Origin: Tetracentron sinense | Lineage: Eukaryota > Streptophyta > Magnoliopsida > Trochodendrales > Trochodendraceae | Reading direction: 5' to 3' | DNA: 64,000 nt | Assembly: GCA_015143295.1 (NCBI GenBank) | Contig: CM026568.1 | Coordinates: forward strand, 14,948,607 to 15,012,606 | Part shown: positions 32,441-42,111 of the stretch, piece after piece | Layout of the letters: each line of letters starts with the position of its first letter | How positions within the stretch are numbered: position 1 is the stretch's first letter | The notes under the pieces: generated by a model | What the model was told of the DNA's origin: nothing | What the model saw: only the letters and a program-made list of their open reading frames with translations | Databases searched by the model: none | Position numbers and translations under genes: made by a program

Positions 32441-33409
32441 ATCATCATAATTCATCACAATCTCTCGATAACGAATTCACATACTCCATTTCATACATAC
32501 AAATCATTTAACACATGTTTTTATCAATGCAGAAGAAGTATTAAACCCTACAACGTTCATAAAACCTCCAATAAAATCCTTTTCAAATATAAAATCACTC
32601 AATTGTCCAAATATTATTCAATTGATACAACATATAGCAATTAAATCTATCAATCTCATACCATTAGTGTTCATTAATCATTCAAAACCATTACTAGAAA
32701 TAGCTTAGATATGATATATACTTCATTTCATGCTCAAATTCATTAATCAATGAATAATCATGTAGATTTCTTAAAAAATCTATAGGCATTCTTACTTAAA
32801 CATGCAAAACAGTAAATGGAGCTAGATTAGATAAAATATCGACCTTTGTGATCATTCCCTTCTATCCAAAATGCTCCCAAGAAGGCTTGATATTGATTTC
32901 TAAGTTTTCTTGAAGTTTTCAAGCTAGATCTTCCCCTCTCCAAGCTTTTCCTTTGAAAACCTAAAGTTTTCTCCTCTCCTTAGCCAAATTGAGTAAAAAT
33001 CTCTTAGAATACCTTAAACCTCGAAAATAATATCCTACTTATAGTCCTAGGGTGTAAAACCCCAAAAATCCGCACTTAAACACATTTTAAGAAAACTTTC
33101 TGCGACAAATTCGTTCGAATAAACATTTCGTTTGAACGAATATCCAGCCCTTTCGAACGGAAATGACATTTTGAGAGTTTTTCTTGGTTTTGTTCAAACG
33201 AAAATCCCAAAAATGTGATTTTTGCTTTTCATCCAACTTGACATCGACCACTAAGGCTTAAATACATTTTAAACATTCAAACACATAATTTAAAGGTTAA
33301 GACCCATCAAAACACTTTATTAACGATGATCATGACCTACAATTGATTTTTGACCAAAATACCCTTGATGGGCATAGGATTTACATGAGTAAGGATCCGG
33401 GACTTTACA
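32441..33409 (-). repeat. LTR2, part 3 (U3 side)
   Basis: Resumes after LTR1. It includes a TATA-like ATAAGTAG (minus, 33035-33044) and a promoter block (32820-33060) matching 31540-31760 of LTR1. It ends GATCCGGGACTTTACA at 33409, i.e. minus-strand start TGTAAAGTCCCGGATCC. The outer flanks TACCC (22245-22249) and AACCC (33410-33414) differ by one base and may be the old duplication. Confidence 0.7.
33101..33205 (-). repeat. TTCGTTTGAACGAA palindromes in LTR2
   Basis: In the place occupied by TGCGATCGATCGCA in the sister LTRs, LTR2 has TTCGTTCGAATA (33110), TTCGTTTGAACGAA (33127-33140), TTTCGAACGGAA (about 33151) and TTCAAACGAA (about 33193). They are near-palindromes of a different sequence. 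Confidence 0.7.
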
Positions 33410-33600
33410 AACCCCTAGAGTTCACCCATTCTGGGGTTCATCCACTTATCCTTGGTTTTTAACAAAAAAATATTAATTTTTTTTAAACCCTGGTTAAAAT
33501 TCACTAACTTCTAGGGTTAATTTTTTTTTCTAAAAACCAAAGATAAGTGGGTGAACCCTAGGGGTAGGTGAATCGTAACCATAGTTTAAGGAGTGTATAA
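33410..33600. repeat. Foldback element, resuming after LTR2
   Basis: Left arm AACCCCTAGAGTTCACCC, CCACTTATCCTTGG, TTTTTAACAAAAAA; core AACCCTGGTTAAAATTCAC; right arm CTAAAAACCAAAGATAAGTG, GGTGAACCCTAGGGGTAGG, TGAATCGTAACCATAGTTTA. The sequence CCGTAGAAAATTTCAAGT follows, related to the terminal repeat of the copy at 39606-39835. Confidence 0.8.
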
Positions 33601-33744
33601 CCGTAGAAAATTTCAAGTCTACTATAGATGAGTAAGGGGTAGTATGATAATTAAGCAAACATTCAATGAAATTTGTCTTATATACATGATTATGATAAGG
33701 GCAATTTAAGAATATAGAAAAACAATTAGTAGACGTTTTTAAGG

Positions 33745-33783
33745 GGAGCATTCTCATCATTATATTAGTAATAGAGTAATAGA
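33745..33783 (-). mobile_element. Helitron-like 5' end, minus strand
   Basis: Read on the minus strand from 33783: TCTATTACTCTATTACTAAT, preceded by A. Plant Helitrons often start TCTMTAYTAYTAT-like after an A. If paired with the 3' end at 21444, the host would be A/T at both sides, as expected. Confidence 0.35.
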
Positions 33784-34598
33784 TAGATAAAAGTCAAAGG
33801 GATTTTTTGGAATTATTATAAATATCAATCAATGTTTTGAACATAGGAACCTCTTTATATTAGTAGATCTGTTTACTTTAGTTTAATTTTATGTTTTGCA
33901 AGGTCAATACAATAAAAAGATCAATATGCAACCAAATGGTGAGTGATAATTGCATTATAAAGTGCAAGAACACCAAATTTTAACTTACAATGATTTGATG
34001 GGTGAAGGTATAGAGTGCGTTTTGACTAAGAACCCACTTTTGAGAGTTATGGCCAACAGCACACACTTAAATACTTAAATTGTTTCATTGTTGCCAATTT
34101 GTAGGAGGGGTTAATGGGTTGTAAACCTTTGGTTTGTAGGATGGGTTAGTGGGTTATAAAGCTTTGGTTTGTAGGAGGGGTGATTGGGTTATAAACCTTT
34201 GGTTTGTTAGAGGAAGTGAGTGGGTTATGGGGAATAGGTTGTTGGCTATGGGTTAGGGTGTGTGAGTTATTTCATGAAAATTAGGTTATGGGTTTTTATC
34301 AAGAATGGGTTAATAGGGTGTGGAGGATAAGAGACGTTTTAACCAAAAGATGGTTGGAGGAAGAAAATTATGAATATTTTGGCCATTTTAAAATGATATT
34401 TTGATCATTTTTAAAATGATATTTTTATGAATTTTGAATTTTTTTTTTAAATGTTAGAATTTTATGAATCTCTCTTAAGCTCAAGGGTTCCTCTAACCCT
34501 ACAAGATTGCTTACACTACCCATCAAAAAATATAATCTAATGTGCTAAATGGTTTAACTTGATTAAATAGGGTATGGTCGCTCTAAGTTTTTTGTTAT
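33784..34598. other. Intergenic, with a GGTTTGTAGG repeat
   Basis: No gene. Between 34098 and 34215 a unit of about 43 bp (TTTGTAGGAGGGGTTAATGG, TTGTAAACCTTTGG) occurs nearly three times. The remainder is AT-rich. Confidence 0.5.
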
Positions 34599-36533
34599 GG
34601 CTCTATTTGTTTGCAAGGACAATAGATGAAGCAAATGTTTCCAAAGGAAAACAATATTTTCTGGTGTTTGGCATCTTGGAAAATACATTTTTTTTGAAAA
34701 AGTTTTCTTTCTTGGAAATGCTTTCCATTTCTTGTAAGGAAAACCTTTACCTGAAATTATGAGAGTAGTTATTTCCCTCCACGATTCTAGCAAACGCTCG
34801 ACACTCAAACCAAGTTGTTCTTCCTTTCCACCACCGACGAAAATCGATCAACTCCAACTCCAAAGTCGCCATCGATTTGTAGGTACAAATCTCTACCCTA
34901 AACTCAATCTCCCACCGCCACACCCTAGATCTGGAATCTAGGGTTTTGAATCTTGACTCAAATCATATGTGGTTATTTTTTTATTGGTCTTCATTCATGG
35001 TTGTTCTTCCATTTGGGGTTAGCCACACTAGAAGTACTAGGAGGAACACAATAATTTAATAGTCTATAATTTTGAAAAATATATTAGTGTATGCTCTTTT
35101 TTATTGGCATTTGGGTTTAATGGGTTTTATGAGTTTTAGATGATGAGTCTTTGCTGATTTTTGTCGCTTTGATTTATAGTTTGTTTTTCATTTGTTTATT
35201 GCATAACAGAAACTTCAATACAAATTCTTAGAATTACAACAGATCGTTAGGATTGAAAAATGAAGTTACATTCCATTTTAGGTTTGGAGTAGCTTTGTTT
35301 GAGAATATTTGGTGATGAGAAATTTGGAAAGGAAGGTTATTATGAACCTGGGTTGGGATGAATTTTATATGATTTTTGCTATTTGATTTAATGAAGTAGA
35401 ATGGTGTCTTTTCGATGAAATATTCAGTTCAGATCTAATTCATTAAGATCTACTATCAATTAAATGCTCTGAAGTTCTATTTTGTGTTGTGCTAGTGTAT
35501 TGATGGACATAGAGATTGGTAATTGTGATGGCAGTCTCTTTAGGACTTAGTTTAGCCATACATGCAATGTGGATAGGCCTACTATGCAACCAAAATGGGG
35601 ATGTACTTTAGCACATGACAGTAGACGGAGCAACTAATACGGTCCACCCTTTTAATGAATGGCTTGTTTTGACCGAGTTGGATTGTTAGAGTATGTGTTA
35701 TGACATAAAAATGATTTTGATCAAGATCAAGTGATAGCTGAAGTCATTTGCTCATGTTAGATATTTGTCTGGATCAAGTCAATTTGATGATGCAATGTAT
35801 TCAAGGCCTTTTGTGAAGGAGAGGTGGATACAAAAGGAATTTGGATGTAGATTGATTGAAGTGAATGGAGTTCATGATTTTGTAGTTCGTGGAAGATAGC
35901 TTCCTCGAGTCAGTTTGTGGAAGATTGCTTCCTCGAGTCAGGCAGCTATTCCTTCTTGGATGTGTTGGGTTTGATGTTAAAGAGAAGGAATGTGTCGAAC
36001 ATGATGCACTTGTTCTTGATTTAGATTCTAAACCAGTTTCAATTAAAGATAACATCACACTGAAAATGGAACTTTGTTATTGAATGTAGTGAAGTGTCTT
36101 CGATCGGCAACTGTTTCTGAACCAAAAACACCATTATTTTATCAGAAATCTCTATAGAGGCATTGACACATTAGGTTATTAAAATGTCAATGGATTGACA
36201 CATTTTTGGATATTGTTATGTTAATATATTATGAAATATTGGGTTTTTTTCTTTTAGATTGAGAAAATCAAATTTGAAATTGATTCATCAGTCGAAATTT
36301 AATCCGAACATGCAAAGAAGGTAGAGGACATGATCGGGTTAGAAATATTTATCCATATATATTTGAATAATTTTTTTTCTAGAAATTCATGAATAACTTT
36401 TTTTTAAAAAAAAAATTCCTTCTAGTCATACGGTAGAAAATAGAAGAATAAGAAGACTTTTCCTAAAAAAATAATTTCAATGGAAAAGTTTTCTTTTCCA
36501 ACTTATTTTCCATGCATGCAAACAAACGGAGCC
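34599..36533. mobile_element. TIR DNA element, GGCTCYGTTTGTTTGCA ends
   Basis: Left end GGCTCTATTTGTTTGCAAGG; right end complementary to GGCTCCGTTTGTTTGCATGC. Subterminal regions on both sides are rich in GGAAAA/TTTTCC. TAT flanks both sides and could be a 3-bp duplication. The interior (1.9 kb) has no transposase. It contains spliced-gene-like sequence (34750-34930) and an ORF of 64 codons (35889-36083) of unknown identity. The block GTGGAAGATAGCTTCCTCGA (35890) is directly repeated at 35918. Probably a non-autonomous element with captured sequence. Confidence 0.6.
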
Positions 36534-36599
36534 TATGGAAAATGACGGACTTGTAATGGTTCTTATATAACATTTCTTTGTTTGTTTGCTCGGGGGCTA

Positions 36600-36830
36600 G
36601 AAGCCTAGCACTCCTTGCATCAACATCACAAGCAGTTGTGGGTCTTCACACCTTACTTCTGCCCGCGACAGTGTGTATTACTAGTTGTGGGTCTTCACAC
36701 CCTTCACTAACCACTTGTCTATTTTGGAATGATTAAAAAACTAAAAACAAATAATATTAATAAAAAATGGACAAGTGGTTGGTAGAGAGTGAGAGTATTG
36801 GTTGGCCAACACTTCTCTAATTTTTAAGTG
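36600..36830. mobile_element. MITE-like element
   Basis: CACTAACCACTTGTCTATTT near 36706 faces its complement AAAATGGACAAGTGGTTGG near 36765; outer parts CTTCACACCC and GAGAGTGAGAGTA are less perfect. CTTCACACC occurs twice (36645, 36693). It is related to the elements at 17882 and 21018. Confidence 0.5.
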
Positions 36831-37307
36831 CAAATGTCATGTTGAAGATGCGTTGACCCAATCATGGCAAATAGTGCAAAACCTCAACAATTAGCCCTTA
36901 GACACCAACATCCAAACGGAAATACAAATATTGTTTACCCGTCGATGAGTTCCATCCTATGGCTCTTACGCCATCATATAGATGATGACGACATACCCTA
37001 AAGAATTGCAACAGATACTTATCTCTCGTGTTCATAGTTAATCTCAAAATCAAGTTGTATATTTCGTTTTGTTCAGCCTTTTGATGCCCATTGATTTATA
37101 ACTAATTTAATAAATCAATATTTAATTAAGTAATAGATGTCAAAGCACAATTTTGCTCCGAATTATTTCCTCTCATTCAGCTGATTTTTAATCTCATTCA
37201 CCCCTAACTTTTCCATACTTTTCGGTATTCTAGACAAGATTCATAATAAAATCAAAATTCTAAGTCCTAATGCCTTTCCTTAATTTTTTTTTTTCCTTTA
37301 TTTCAAT
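36831..37307. other. Unassigned AT-rich sequence, possibly Helitron interior
   Basis: No gene or repeat recognised. It ends at the Helitron-like terminus described next. Confidence 0.35.
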
Positions 37308-37336
37308 GCCCATGCATGGCACGGGGTGTTTGCTAG
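37308..37336 (+). mobile_element. Helitron-like 3' end, plus strand
   Basis: CCCATGCATGGCACGGGG can form a short hairpin (CCCATGC against GCACGGG with one mismatch), followed by TGTTTG and CTAG at 37333-37336, then T. The left end was not located. Confidence 0.45.
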
Positions 37337-37667
37337 TCTAAAAGGAAAGTGATTAAAAACTCTCGATATTACTTGGATGGCTGGATTTAAAATCCAATGA
37401 TATTAAGGCTCACGTGCTTTAAATGATAGGCCACTTAATGATTAACACCATTGAATTTTAAATTTAACGGTCCACCTCTCTCTCTCTCTCTCTGGATAGT
37501 AGGTTGGATAGTAGGTTCTATTGAGTGTTTTAAATCATTTCCCATTTAAAAAAGGGTTTATTCAATGAAAAGATAACATGTGTTATTACCATTGGAGCTA
37601 AGTAACATTAAAATAATCCAGGTTCTTTTTTTCTAGTCTGAAAAATCATCCAGTCATAGACCTCCAA
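37337..37667. other. Intergenic with a CT microsatellite
   Basis: (CT)n at about 37478-37494. Nothing else recognised. Confidence 0.5.
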
Positions 37668-38045
37668 AGATTGGATCACAACCCATTACAATTGAATTCA
37701 AGGATAGTTCAATTGTACCCACAAGCCAACACTTGTCCCCTTTAACTCATATTAACTGTGATAAGATTCACTAACCCTTAAGGTTCAACAATATAGCCTT
37801 GGTTTTTTTTTTTTTTATAAAAAACTATACAAATATTAAACTCGATGGTTAAAAATTCTTAACCAAAGTTAAATATGTTTTATTTCTTTTCCTAAAAACC
37901 AAGGTTATAATGTTGAACCCCAAGAATTAGTGAATCTTAACCACAGTTAATAAGAGTGAAAAGAGACACGTGTTGGCCTGTGAGTGTGATTGAACTCTCC
38001 CCAAATTCAATTGCAATTTGCTGAGATTCGATCTCTAAACCTTGA
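37668..38045. repeat. Foldback element, subfamily with ATTGAATTCA arms
   Basis: Left arm: CCATTACAATTGAATTCAAG, GATAGTTCAATTGTACCCAC, AAGCCAACACTTGTCCCC, TTAACTGTGATAAGATTCAC, CAACAATATAGCCTTGG. All return inverted in the right arm up to CAAATTCAATTGCAATTTGC and GATTCGATC. The core is AT-rich. Confidence 0.85.
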
Positions 38046-38051
38046 TATCTC

Positions 38052-38211
38052 GAGATCACACCCCCGCCTCTTGGGGTGAGTGGTAAGGGTGTGGCCTTCC
38101 ATGGAGGAGGTCTAGGGATCTAATCCCACCCGAGCATGAATTACAAGAGCTCCACTGCCCAAGCAAACTTCTGACTCTACTAATGTAGGTAAATGATATC
38201 CCTCACCAAAA
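38052..38211 (+). mobile_element. tRNA-derived SINE
   Basis: Starts CACCCCCGCCTCTTGGGGTG; an A-box-like GTGAGTGGTAAGG and a B-box-like GGGATCTAATCCC lie about 40 bp apart, as in tRNA-derived pol III promoters. An unrelated body and an A-tract at about 38199-38210 follow. GAGATC before the start and after the A-tract may be the target duplication. It sits between two foldback elements. Confidence 0.6.
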
Positions 38212-38214
38212 AAA

Positions 38215-38590
38215 AAAAATTTGGAGATCGAATCACAGCCAATTGCAATTAAATTCACAAAGTTCAATCGCTCCCACAAGTCAACATGTATCCCCTTTAA
38301 CCCTTATTAACCGTGGTTAAGATTCTTTAACCCTTAGTATTTAATAATCTAATTAACCTTAGTTTTTTGAAAAAGAAATCTTTAAAAAATCTTAACCTTA
38401 GGAGTTAAAAATCCTTAACTAGAGTCAAAGATTTATTTAAAAAAACTAAGGTTAGATTATTGAATACTAAGAGTTAGATAATCTTAACCACAATTAATAG
38501 GGGTTAAAGGGGACACGTGTTGACATCCGGGAGTGATTGAACTCTCCCTAAATTCAATCGCAATTGGCTATGATTCAATCTCCAATATCT
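38215..38590. repeat. Foldback element, ATTGAATTCA-arm subfamily
   Basis: Left arm CAGCCAATTGCAATTAAATT, GTTCAATCGCTCCCAC, AACCGTGGTTAAGATTC, TTTAATAATCTAATTAACC; right arm GGTTAGATTATTGAATAC, ATCTTAACCACAATTAATAG, GACACGTGTTGACATCC, GTGATTGAACTCTCCC, CAATCGCAATTGGCTATG. Both arms are almost complete. Confidence 0.85.
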
Positions 38591-38599
38591 CTATTACTT

Positions 38600-38800
38600 G
38601 AAATCCTTTACTGACCTACTACGATTATGACCGGACTCCTTGGTGTCCGGTTACTCCGACAGGTTAATTTGTTTTTTTAATACCCCTTAATATGGTTAAG
38701 ATTATTAACCAAAAAAATATGGTTAAGATTCACCAACTCTTAGGTAAAAACTAACTCTAAAAGTTAAAGTTGCTAACCAGAGTTAGAAGAAGCCTTTGTG
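38600..38800. repeat. Partial foldback elements
   Basis: ACTTGAAATCCTTTACTGAC (terminal-repeat-like), GTCCGGTTACTCCGACAGG and ATATGGTTAAGATTCACC are family blocks; the right arm is not complete. The block ATATGGTTAAGATT is repeated within 30 bp. Confidence 0.65.
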
Positions 38801-39119
38801 TCTTTTAATGCTCTAATATATCTATTGACTCTAAAAGTTAAAGTTGACTCTATTTGTTATAAAGAAAGAAAACCTGCATAGACTGAAAAACATCATTATC
38901 TGTAATCACAATGACTTTTGCTCTTAGTTAAATCTCTTTCATCTGAATTAAGTCTGTGATTTTTTCCGAAAAGGTTTTCATGTAAAAATTTTGGTGTTGT
39001 GGTTTGTTTATTTGTTTATCTTTTCCACAATTTAATTGTTAATATTAAAATCCCCCCCCCCCCCCCTCCCCTCCCCTCCCCTCACCTCTAGGTCTTGATT
39101 GATACATAAAAGGGATAAT
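38801..39119. other. Intergenic with a poly-C tract
   Basis: No gene. Fifteen C at about 39052-39066 are followed by TCCCCTCCCC repeats. The text CTGCATAGACTGAAAAACAT near 38875 resembles 41130-41150 in intron 3 of the following gene, a short dispersed similarity. Confidence 0.5.
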
Positions 39120-39600
39120 TTCACTTAACTAGAGTTTTAAAAAAAAATCCTTCTAACAACCAAAGTTATATTATTGAACCTCAAGAATTAATGAATCTTA
39201 ACCATAGCTAATACGGGTTAAAAGGGACACGTGTTGGCCTATGGGTGCGTTTGAACTTCCCACAAGTTCAAACACAATTGGCAATGATTCCATCTCTAAA
39301 CCTCGAATCACAAATCACGATTGAACTCAAGGAGAGTTCAATCGCACCCACAGGTCAACGTGTGACCTTTTTAACCCCTATTTATCGTGGTTAAAATTTG
39401 CTAACCCTTAGGGTTCAACAATCTAATCTTGGGTTAAGATTCGCTAACCCAAGGTTAGTTTGTTGAACCCTAAGGATTAGAAAATCTTAACCACAGTTAC
39501 TAGGGGTTAAAAAAGACACATGTTAACCTGGGATGCGATTGAACTCTCCCTGAGTTCATTCGTGATTGGCTGTGATTCGATCTCTTAAACCTCAATCTCT
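39120..39600. repeat. Two foldback elements, one lacking its left arm
   Basis: 39140-39300 shows only a right arm (CAACCAAAGTTATATTATTG, GAATCTTAACCATAGCTAAT, GACACGTGTTGGCC). 39310-39590 is a short complete copy with almost no core: CTAATCTTGGG faces CCCAAGGTTAG, so the two arms nearly touch. Confidence 0.8.
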
Positions 39601-39605
39601 TTTAC

Positions 39606-39835
39606 TTGAAATTCTGTACGGACATATGGTTTTCTGGGTTACTCCCACAAGTCAATACGGTTCACCCTTTTAATACCTCTTAACTGTGGTTAAGATTCAC
39701 TAGCCCTTAGTTTCAATTATATAACCTTAGTTTTTAGGAGGAAAAAAAATTAACTCTGAAAGTTAAAGTTGCTAACCAAACCAAGTTAAAAGAAGGCCTT
39801 TGTGTAATTGTGTCAAGTCCGTAGAGAATTTCAAG
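39606..39835. repeat. Foldback element with visible termini
   Basis: Ends ACTTGAAATTCTGTACGGAC (left) and GTCCGTAGAGAATTTCAAGT (right) are inverted with one mismatch. Inner blocks CTTAACTGTGGTTAAGATTC and TATAACCTTAGTTTTTAGG identify the family. The right terminus lies only about 13 bp before the TATA box of the next gene. Confidence 0.8.
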
Positions 39836-39847
39836 TCTATCTCTATC

Positions 39848-39854
39848 TATATAA
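39848..39854 (+). promoter_or_regulatory. TATA box of the lumen-protein gene
   Basis: TATATAA, 61 bp upstream of the ATG at 39915, leaving a leader of roughly 30 nt. The foldback element ends at 39835, so it abuts the core promoter. Confidence 0.55.
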
Positions 39855-39914
39855 GCCCCTCGATGTCCATCTTTAATTTCTTATCTCCGGACTTTAAACG
39901 GAGAGAGGCCAACC

Positions 39915-41365
39915 ATGGTTTCCCCTTCATGTTTGCCTCTCTCAGACCCTCTCCCTCAAATTACATCAGCAGCTGTTGTCCCCAAGAAATTCAGAAACCC
40001 TCAAAGAAAACTCCACATTGGTTACAGCAAATCACCCACACGGTTTCTTAAATCTATTCCTCTTTCCCCTTCATTACATGCTGCTCTTCAGAAAACAGTT
40101 CCTCTGGTTGCTTCCGTTGCAATACTTCTCTGGTCAAATCCAGGTAACCAAGTTCTAAATTTCAATTATTTCGCCTCTTTTGCGTGTTTCTGGAGTCATT
40201 TTCCTATAATTTCCTTTGTCAAGCAAATAAATATAAGCCTTAGTGTGTAAAATTTGTTTGTCAGACAGAAAAATCCCATATTTCTTTGTCTTTTTTTAAT
40301 TTTTAATTTTTTTATGTGCTCTCTGTATTGTCTCAATGAACAGGTTTAGCTTTGATTTTTCAGAAATTGCTTAGAGTTAAAAAATAAAAATAAAAAAATC
40401 CATGTTTTCTTAGCTTGTCTTGGCTTTGGTCACCATAAAGATAATATTTTCTTATATTCAGTTTACAGACTTAATAAGGATGTACTAAATTCATGGAGTT
40501 GTGCCACAGGATCAAAACAGTATTGATGGAAATTGGCTCACCCTTATAGTCTTATATGCATCTAAATGGTTGAAAATTCTGTCTGGTTATCCACTTAGTT
40601 GAACATAATCTTTCTTTTGTTGCTTTTTATTGAAGAACTGTAATGTAGTGCAATTCTAGTGAATAATTCAGCTTATGGGTGTTGCAGCTAAAGCCGGATT
40701 TCTCTCGGGATTACCGGGGATAGAATCAGTCCCTGGTCCTCAGCTACCTCAGATTGACTTTCTTAATCGATTCAATGGTTTGATTTTGCATACAATTAAC
40801 ATTTTAACTCTGATATGTAGTTAATATGAAAAAATTCTGAATGAAAATGCCTTACTGTTTTCCTCTTTTGCAGAAGAAAACCAGAAGAAGTACGCAGAGT
40901 TTGACGAAAGATTCAAAACATCTCCACTGCTAAAGAAGCTACTAGAGCAGTCCAAGTTGAACAAAGAGAAGTAATTTTTTTGATTAGCAATACAAGTACT
41001 AATCTTATGCATTTAGAGGAAATTTCAAATATGTAGAAACTATTTTTTGCAAGGTTAATCTAGTGAGTTGCAGCATCATTATCTGTAATCACAATGTGTT
41101 TTGACTGTATTGTCATAAACAAAGAAAACCTGCATAGACTAAAGAATTCATGGTGGATGAATGAATACATTCTAATTCTTCACGAACTATGAATAGTAAT
41201 GTTGTTGGATGTCTTGAAATTTTCAGGAACCGGCAAGAGATTCAAGACAAGTACTGCATACGTGGGGCGGAGTGGGGCGTTGGAGATTGTTCCGCAGAGG
41301 GTATGTCGTCGGAAGATAGGGAGAATTTTATTGCAATGTTAAAGCAGAAGGCTGGAGTGAAATGA
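39915..41365 (+). CDS. Predicted thylakoid-lumen protein, PSI subunit N-like (four exons)
   Basis: Exons 39915-40143, 40688-40777, 40874-40970 and 41227-41365, all with GT-AG borders, join to 184 codons in one frame. Residues 1-60 look like a chloroplast transit peptide (Ser/Pro/Lys-rich, few acids). Residues about 61-79, PLVASVAILLWSNPAKA, form a hydrophobic lumen-targeting segment ending in an AKA cleavage motif, without twin Arg, so the Sec route is likely. The mature part (about 105 residues) is helical and charged (KKYAEFDERFKTSPLLKKL) and ends with two Cys in CIRGAEWGVGDCSAEG. From memory this resembles the plant family annotated as PsaN-like (Arabidopsis At1g49975 type) rather than classical PsaN. 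Intact; the exact function is not known to me. Confidence 0.8.
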
Positions 41366-42111
41366 ATGCAGAAGTGTAGCTAATACCGAAAGGGGAGAAC
41401 ATTGTCTCAGAAAATTTCAGATGAGCAATGTAGCTAATTTATTCTCTTTTTTAGGGTTTAATATGTATTATAACAATGGTGAATGCAACATTAATGGCAG
41501 TCACCTTGTTATAAAAGCTATATGGCAAAGAGGAATTTCAGAATTGTTCATGGCTAGATTCATCTCTCCCTAAATTATGCTCTTATATTGGGTGGAACTT
41601 GCAGAGTTGGTCGAGCCATCTCTCGGAATTCCCAGATACAAAGCCTGTAGGTAGCTTAGGAGATTCTACTTGGGGGAATTTTTCTTATTATTTTCTTTTT
41701 AATACAATTCTCGTTATTCATCGCGAAAAAATGGCAAAGGGTGGGATTGAAAATATTCGGGGTTTAATTTGGTTTTTAGCTTAAAAATGAACTCAAAAGA
41801 CGGAACAATAAACTAGAAACTTCAAGGATACTTGGAGTGAATAGTTCTCCGGTCTTGTATTTCAAAAGCAATCTTTCCTCTGGTGAGTTACAATGTTTTT
41901 AGCTATTGAAGGATCTACTGATAGAATTCTAAATTGTTTTAAAATCACTCATAATACACTTCAAAAACTAAAATATTTTTCAAATTCCTCTTACAAAATA
42001 TTTGTTTTTAATCAATATGCAAACAATCATTGCATTAAAAAGATAGGAACAAGGAAATACATAGATTTGCCTATAGTAAACCAAAGAAAGAAGTGAAAGG
42101 AAAGGACCAAC
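41366..42111. other. 3' UTR and intergenic sequence
   Basis: AT-rich. Probably contains the 3' UTR and polyadenylation region of the preceding gene up to about 41500. The small ORFs at 41599-41784 and 41893-42096 show no family pattern. Confidence 0.5.

Noticed and set aside
35889..36083. 64-codon ORF as a host gene
   Set aside because: It begins in a duplicated block inside a TIR element, has no family match that I recognise, and lacks flanking gene structure.
39843..39858. TCTCTATCTATATAAG as a Helitron 5' end
   Set aside because: It fits better as the TATA box of the four-exon gene, and no matching 3' terminus follows before the gene.
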